Assembly (NCBI GenBank): GCA_039566865.1
Contig: CM076949.1
Span: 15,414,501-15,478,500 of the forward strand
Length of the DNA: 64,000 bases
Direction of reading: 5' to 3'
Source of the DNA: Aurelia coerulea
Taxonomy: Eukaryota > Cnidaria > Scyphozoa > Semaeostomeae > Ulmaridae
Shown piece after piece: positions 60,568 to 64,000 of this stretch (position 1 is its first letter; each line of letters starts with the position of its first letter). Under the pieces are notes generated by a model. It saw only the letters and a program-made list of their open reading frames with translations, was not told the DNA's origin and searched no databases. Both the position numbers and the translations under genes were made by a program.

Positions 60568-60759
60568 CAGTTTATTTTCGAATTAAAGATAGCCAAGGAG
60601 CACGTAGATTTGCATTGTAAATCGACTAAGCTGAAAGCATCTAACGATCCGTTTCCGATAAACAACGAAATTTACAAAGAAATTTGCCACGCAGGATTTC
60701 GTGACAGAAACAATACGGAAGACGCGAAGGATCACAAGAGGGGTGTGGCAGACATGTAA

Positions 60760-61014
60760 ATGCTAACTGGATCTTGCATATCTACCACCCTTCTCATTGA
60801 CAAAAATCACCGAATAATAAAAGAAACCGGCGACGACAATAGAAATAGGAATTGTGCAAACTGATGCCCATAGGAATAGGTACAAATAGGCAATAGAGCG
60901 GATACAATCTGAGATGATGCAACCAATGGGGAAAACTTTCGCTATATTGCGTAGGACATGATTCTCACGGGAAGCTATTCCTGCACGCCACTGCTCAACA
61001 CCTACTGGCATCAA
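60760..61014 (-). pseudogene. LINE H N-terminal hydrophobic frame
   Basis: An 83-codon frame begins MMPVGVEQWRAGIASRENHV and contains a long hydrophobic segment YLYLFLWASVCTIPISIVVA then GFFYYSVIF. The N-terminus resembles the start of ORF products I recall from cnidarian LINEs that precede a 2A-like site. It ends at a stop near 60763; about 195 bases with at least one stop separate it from the 2A motif. The function is unknown; a membrane or signal-anchor role is inference. Confidence 0.45.
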
Positions 61015-61040
61015 GTGTATCCAACTCCCAGGCCACTCAG

Positions 61041-61645
61041 AACTTCAATGAACAGCAATCCCTGGAAACAAAGCATTCGTACAAGAACAAATGGACGAAT
61101 ACAACAAAACGAATTAAATCTAAATGTAAAACAACCTATAATACAAAATTGGGGTTTGCGTTAACTCTTCCTCTTGGGAAACAGACGGCCATACACCTGG
61201 GAATTATGTAAAGCCTGTGTGGGGAATGACGTAGTTACATAGAAACGAGAACAATAAGCTTTTGAGAGTAAGGCGGACTCATTGAGCCGTGAGGAAATTG
61301 AACAATGACATGTTGTAAAAAGAAGAGATCGAGAGAAGTTTTACGTGAGACATTATCAAACCGTGAGAAATATTATCGAGAGAAACGAAGCCAGAAGAGA
61401 TTGCGGGAGTGACCCGTTACAGACTTACGTGAGATCGTTCATTTATTTACTTCTTGTTGTGCATTTATTTGGGTTGCTGGAACTTTGCTGAATTTGTTTA
61501 TGTTGGGAAAAGTCTGCGTTTTTATTTGTTTACAGGCTTTGTATTCGCTTTTGTTGAGCACTGCGATGTGATTTTATTCCTTTATCGCGCTTTATCGATT
61601 TATTCCGTAAGTTTTGTGGGATTCCAGCTTAATTCACCACAAAAG
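61041..61645 (+). other. Probable LTR/leader of BEL-2, ends not defined
   Basis: This region precedes the BEL-2 primer-binding site and should include its 5' LTR, ending about TTCACCACA at 61640. The LTR start cannot be fixed without the 3' LTR. The frame 61454-61684 shows no known domain. Confidence 0.4.
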
Positions 61646-61663
61646 TGGCACCTCCGACGGGAC
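61646..61663 (+). promoter_or_regulatory. BEL-2 candidate primer-binding site
   Basis: TGGCACCTCCGACGGGAC begins with TGG. Its complement can be read as a tRNA 3' end: CCA, one discriminator base, an acceptor strand CGGAGGT and the T-stem CCCGT. It lies 86 bp before the gag ATG. The tRNA identity is not determined. Confidence 0.45.
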
Positions 61664-61731
61664 TGTTTACTTGCGAGACTGTGATTTAATCAAACTTCTA
61701 GGTTTTACGGAATATATCTGCAAATTTTATT

Positions 61732-63408
61732 ATGTCCGTGACGAGAGGGAAAACGAAGGATCTTGAAGCGAATAGGCAAGAGGGTGGAAGTGAAGCTGCT
61801 GACAATAAATCTGAACTTGCATCGAAGCAGTCTTCCTTCCAGTCTGCCTTAAAGAAATTAGCTTATTTTGATAAATCTACCAAGACTATTTTGCGAGATG
61901 GGGGACAGGGGAAAGTTGATCGCCAACGAAAACTTTTAGGAACTAAAATAGACGAATGTTTTGACCTGATTCAGGACATTCAGGGCATTTTTATCGATTT
62001 AGACGAGCTGGAAGAGGTCATAGATAGCTGGACAAACAAAGCAAAGGAATCTCTAGAGCCATATGAACGTTCCATTGATAATCTTGATTCGAAATTATCA
62101 GTATGCGAAGAGCAAATGAGAGAAAATCAGACAGTAGAGCAACTAGAACGTGAGGCTAGGATGAAAGCGAGGTTGAGAAAGGAAGAGGGAGAAGCTGAGG
62201 TGGCAAGACAGGTTAGACAGGAATAATTTGCGCTGGAGCTTGAAAAGAAAAAGCTGGATTTGGCTGAGACAAAGCGAGTTCAAACAAAGCTTCCAGATTT
62301 GCAAATCTCAAAGTTTCAGGGCACTCATTTAGACTGGGTAAGATTCTGGAGCCTCTTTCACACTCAAATTGATAAAGCTCCAATCAATGATGAAGCCAAG
62401 TTTTCATATCTTAAGGAGTTTGTGATTCCTAAAGTTCGATCAACAATTTAAAAACTTCCAGTTGACAGTGGGGGGTAAAAACGAGCCAAAACAATTTTGC
62501 TACAGAGATATGGAGATTCTGCAGAAGTTGTGAATGCACATATACAGCAGATTTTTGCCTTGCCAACCATTCATGGAACATCTCGTCCCAAAATCCATGA
62601 ATTTTATAATCAACTCCTTTGTCATGTTCAAGCTTTAGACACACTAGGCAAACTTGGGAATGTAGCAGGAAATGTGCGCATGACTTTAGACAAACTTGAG
62701 GGTATCCGTTCAGACATCACCAGAATGGACCCAGAGTGGAAAAACTGGGGCTTTCGTGAGCTACTTGAGGCACTCAGGGGGTGGATAGACAGAAACCCTT
62801 TGCAAATTGGAGAAACACAAACACAAACAAGAACACAATCAAGAGATTTTAAGAGAGAGAAAACATTTTCAACAAGGGATCAAACCAAACCACGATCATG
62901 CATCTATTGTGATAAGAGTGACCACAAAGCTTCAGACTGTGAGTCAGTGAAAACTGTGGAGGAGAGACGAAAGATTTTGAGTAGCAAGCGACTTTGCTTT
63001 AACTGTACTGGGGAGAAGCACAGAGCAAGTGACTGCAGAAGCAAAACAAATTGTCAAGTCTGTCATAAGAGACACCACACTTCAATATGTGACAACAAGC
63101 AAAGAGAGCCGGGAATGACAGCAGCTAACAACAACACTGTGATACATCCAGTGGTTGTAATCAAGGTTGAGGGAGTAAAGTGTAGGGCGCTTCTTGACAC
63201 AGGATCGAGCAGTAACTACATGTCTTCCATGCTACTGGATTTGATAAAAAAGAATCCTGTGAGACAAGAGCACAAATCAATTGAAACATTATTAGGGACA
63301 TCAGTTAGAAACATAAACGTATATGAGATAGAAATCAGTGATGTTGCAGAGAAATTCAGTATAAAATCAGAGGTGAATGGAGTATATTTGATATATTTTG
63401 ATATTTGA
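61732..63408 (+). pseudogene. BEL-2 (BEL/Pao) gag-protease, three nonsense codons
   Basis: One reading frame runs from MSVTRGKTKDLEANRQEG to 63408, broken only by stops at about 62224, 62449 and 62476. The order is a coiled N-terminus (DLDELEEVIDSWTNKAKESL), the gag core with KLPDLQISKFQGTHLDWVRF, three zinc knuckles (CIYCDKSDHKASDC near 62899, CFNCTGEKHRASDC near 62995, CQVCHKRHHTSIC near 63055) and an aspartic protease with ALLDTGSSSNYMS near 63190. This order, with gag and protease in one frame, is BEL/Pao. RT onward is lost because LINE I lies at about 63400. Lesions are few, so it is a moderately young copy. Confidence 0.88.
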
Positions 63409-64000
63409 TTCTTTTAAGGAGGGTTGCCCTTCAGCCGGAGCTGTTTTACAAGGGGCCCTCCACTTAAAAACGCTACTTACAATATAAGATTACTCAGGAA
63501 TAGATTAAATACACTACCATTAAATACAATAAAAACCATAACTTTAAAACCTAATAACAATTTACAAAGTTTAAGATGAAAGAAAAGAAACACTAACTTC
63601 TAAATAGATTGTTTAAAACTATTTAGGGAAGATGCCTGCTTGGTTTCAGCAGGAAGGCCATTCCATATTTTTGCTCCTCGATAAGAAAAGCATTTTTGCC
63701 CATTACTTGACTTTTTCTTGGGTAGTCTTAAATCTGTCTCTGTATTACGCAGGACATACAAAGAGCACTTTGAGTTTCGGGTGAAGAGGTCACACAGGTA
63801 TTGCGGAGCCAGTTCATGCAGGGACTTGAAGACCATTGTTTTAGATTCACCATCTATAAGTTCTTCAATGGTCTTCCAACCCAGCCTGTCAATAAGTGGT
63901 CTACTTGGGGTGTCAAAACTGCTATTGGTTATAATTCTAGCAGCTCGGTTTTGAAGTTTTTGCAACTGATTCAGCTCAGTTGATCCGGCACAACCCCAAA
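63409..64000 (-). mobile_element. LINE I, 3' part, runs off the window
   Basis: This minus-strand LINE has its 3' end at about 63409 beside a TTGATATATTTTGATATTTG stretch, a 190-bp 3' UTR and coding sequence leaving the window. It is inserted in the protease region of BEL-2. It is related to LINE A. Confidence 0.8.
63600..64000 (-). CDS. LINE I reverse transcriptase C-terminus (partial)
   Basis: The open frame reads LQKLQNRAARIITNSSFDTP, IDRLGWKTIEELIDGESKTM, LRLPKKKSSNGQKCFSYRGA and IWNGLPAETKQASSLNSFKQ, then stops at 63600. This is the post-palm C-terminal region of CR1/L2-like LINEs and aligns with 6986-7350 of LINE A. The RT catalytic core would lie beyond the window end. Confidence 0.82.
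   Translation of the reverse strand, partial: WGCAGSTELNQLQKLQNRAARIITNSSFDTPSRPLIDRLGWKTIEELIDGESKTMVFKSLHELAPQYLCDLFTRNSKCSLYVLRNTETDLRLPKKKSSNGQKCFSYRGAKIWNGLPAETKQASSLNSFKQSI

Larger units (their letters stand above)
59939..61040 (-). mobile_element. LINE H, 5' portion of an E/F-family LINE
   Basis: Unlike the other copies, this minus-strand fragment keeps the 5' half and lacks the 3' half. It holds an upstream hydrophobic frame (61014-60763), a 2A-like motif (60532-60567) and the endonuclease down to LIDEPTNIR at 59939. LINE copies normally lose the 5' end, so a deletion or rearrangement has removed the rest. Confidence 0.78.

Overview
The window is animal nuclear DNA that is almost entirely transposable elements and satellite repeats. 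It is AT-rich and has no bacterial gene organisation. The content is several lineages of APE-type non-LTR retrotransposons (LINEs), a GIY-YIG Penelope-like element, BEL/Pao LTR elements, a tyrosine-recombinase (DIRS/Ngaro/PAT-like) retroelement, hAT-, Tc1/mariner- and piggyBac-like non-autonomous DNA transposons and long fold-back elements. This mixture suits an anthozoan cnidarian, most likely a stony coral. That assignment is inference, because no conserved host gene is present to prove it. The only plausible host coding sequence is one short signal-peptide exon with a GTAAGT donor at 4201-4285 (minus strand). I see no rRNA, tRNA or CRISPR array.

Layout. 0-4.8 kb: a 3.6 kb fold-back transposon with a hAT transposase fossil, the candidate host exon and a palindromic MITE. 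5-12.7 kb: two copies of a 0.2 kb MITE and two decayed minus-strand LINEs (A, B). 13.4-21.2 kb: one large fold-back element whose right arm is split by LINE C and by a block holding LINE D (itself split by a TA-flanked MITE) and a plus-strand LINE fragment. 21.2-30 kb: four more MITE/fold-back elements, a short satellite block and a Penelope-like insertion with a 14-bp target duplication. 31.3-41.2 kb: a ~248-bp satellite arranged as an alternating dimer. It starts in a fold-back element and is interrupted by a GTCTCG-ended MITE (itself holding 4.1 kb LINE E) and by a TTAA-flanked 1.6 kb element. 42.5-44.8 kb: LINE G and a 123-bp satellite. 45.7-50.9 kb: a gag-only retroelement with split direct repeats (A1-gag-B1-A2-B2) and a hairpin minisatellite where the RT/recombinase genes should be. 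50.9-55.3 kb: LINE F with a poly(A) tail. 55.4-57.8 kb: noncoding DNA with strong hairpins and a satellite fragment. 57.8-64 kb: BEL-1 (LTR, PBS and gag, split by an 8-bp-TSD hAT element), 5' part of LINE H with a 2A-like motif, BEL-2 gag-protease with three nonsense codons, and LINE I.

No element here looks fully intact. The longest open frame is the 544-residue reverse transcriptase of LINE D. The value of the window is its insertion stratigraphy: many target-site duplications can be read directly, so the relative order of insertion of different transposon classes can be reconstructed.
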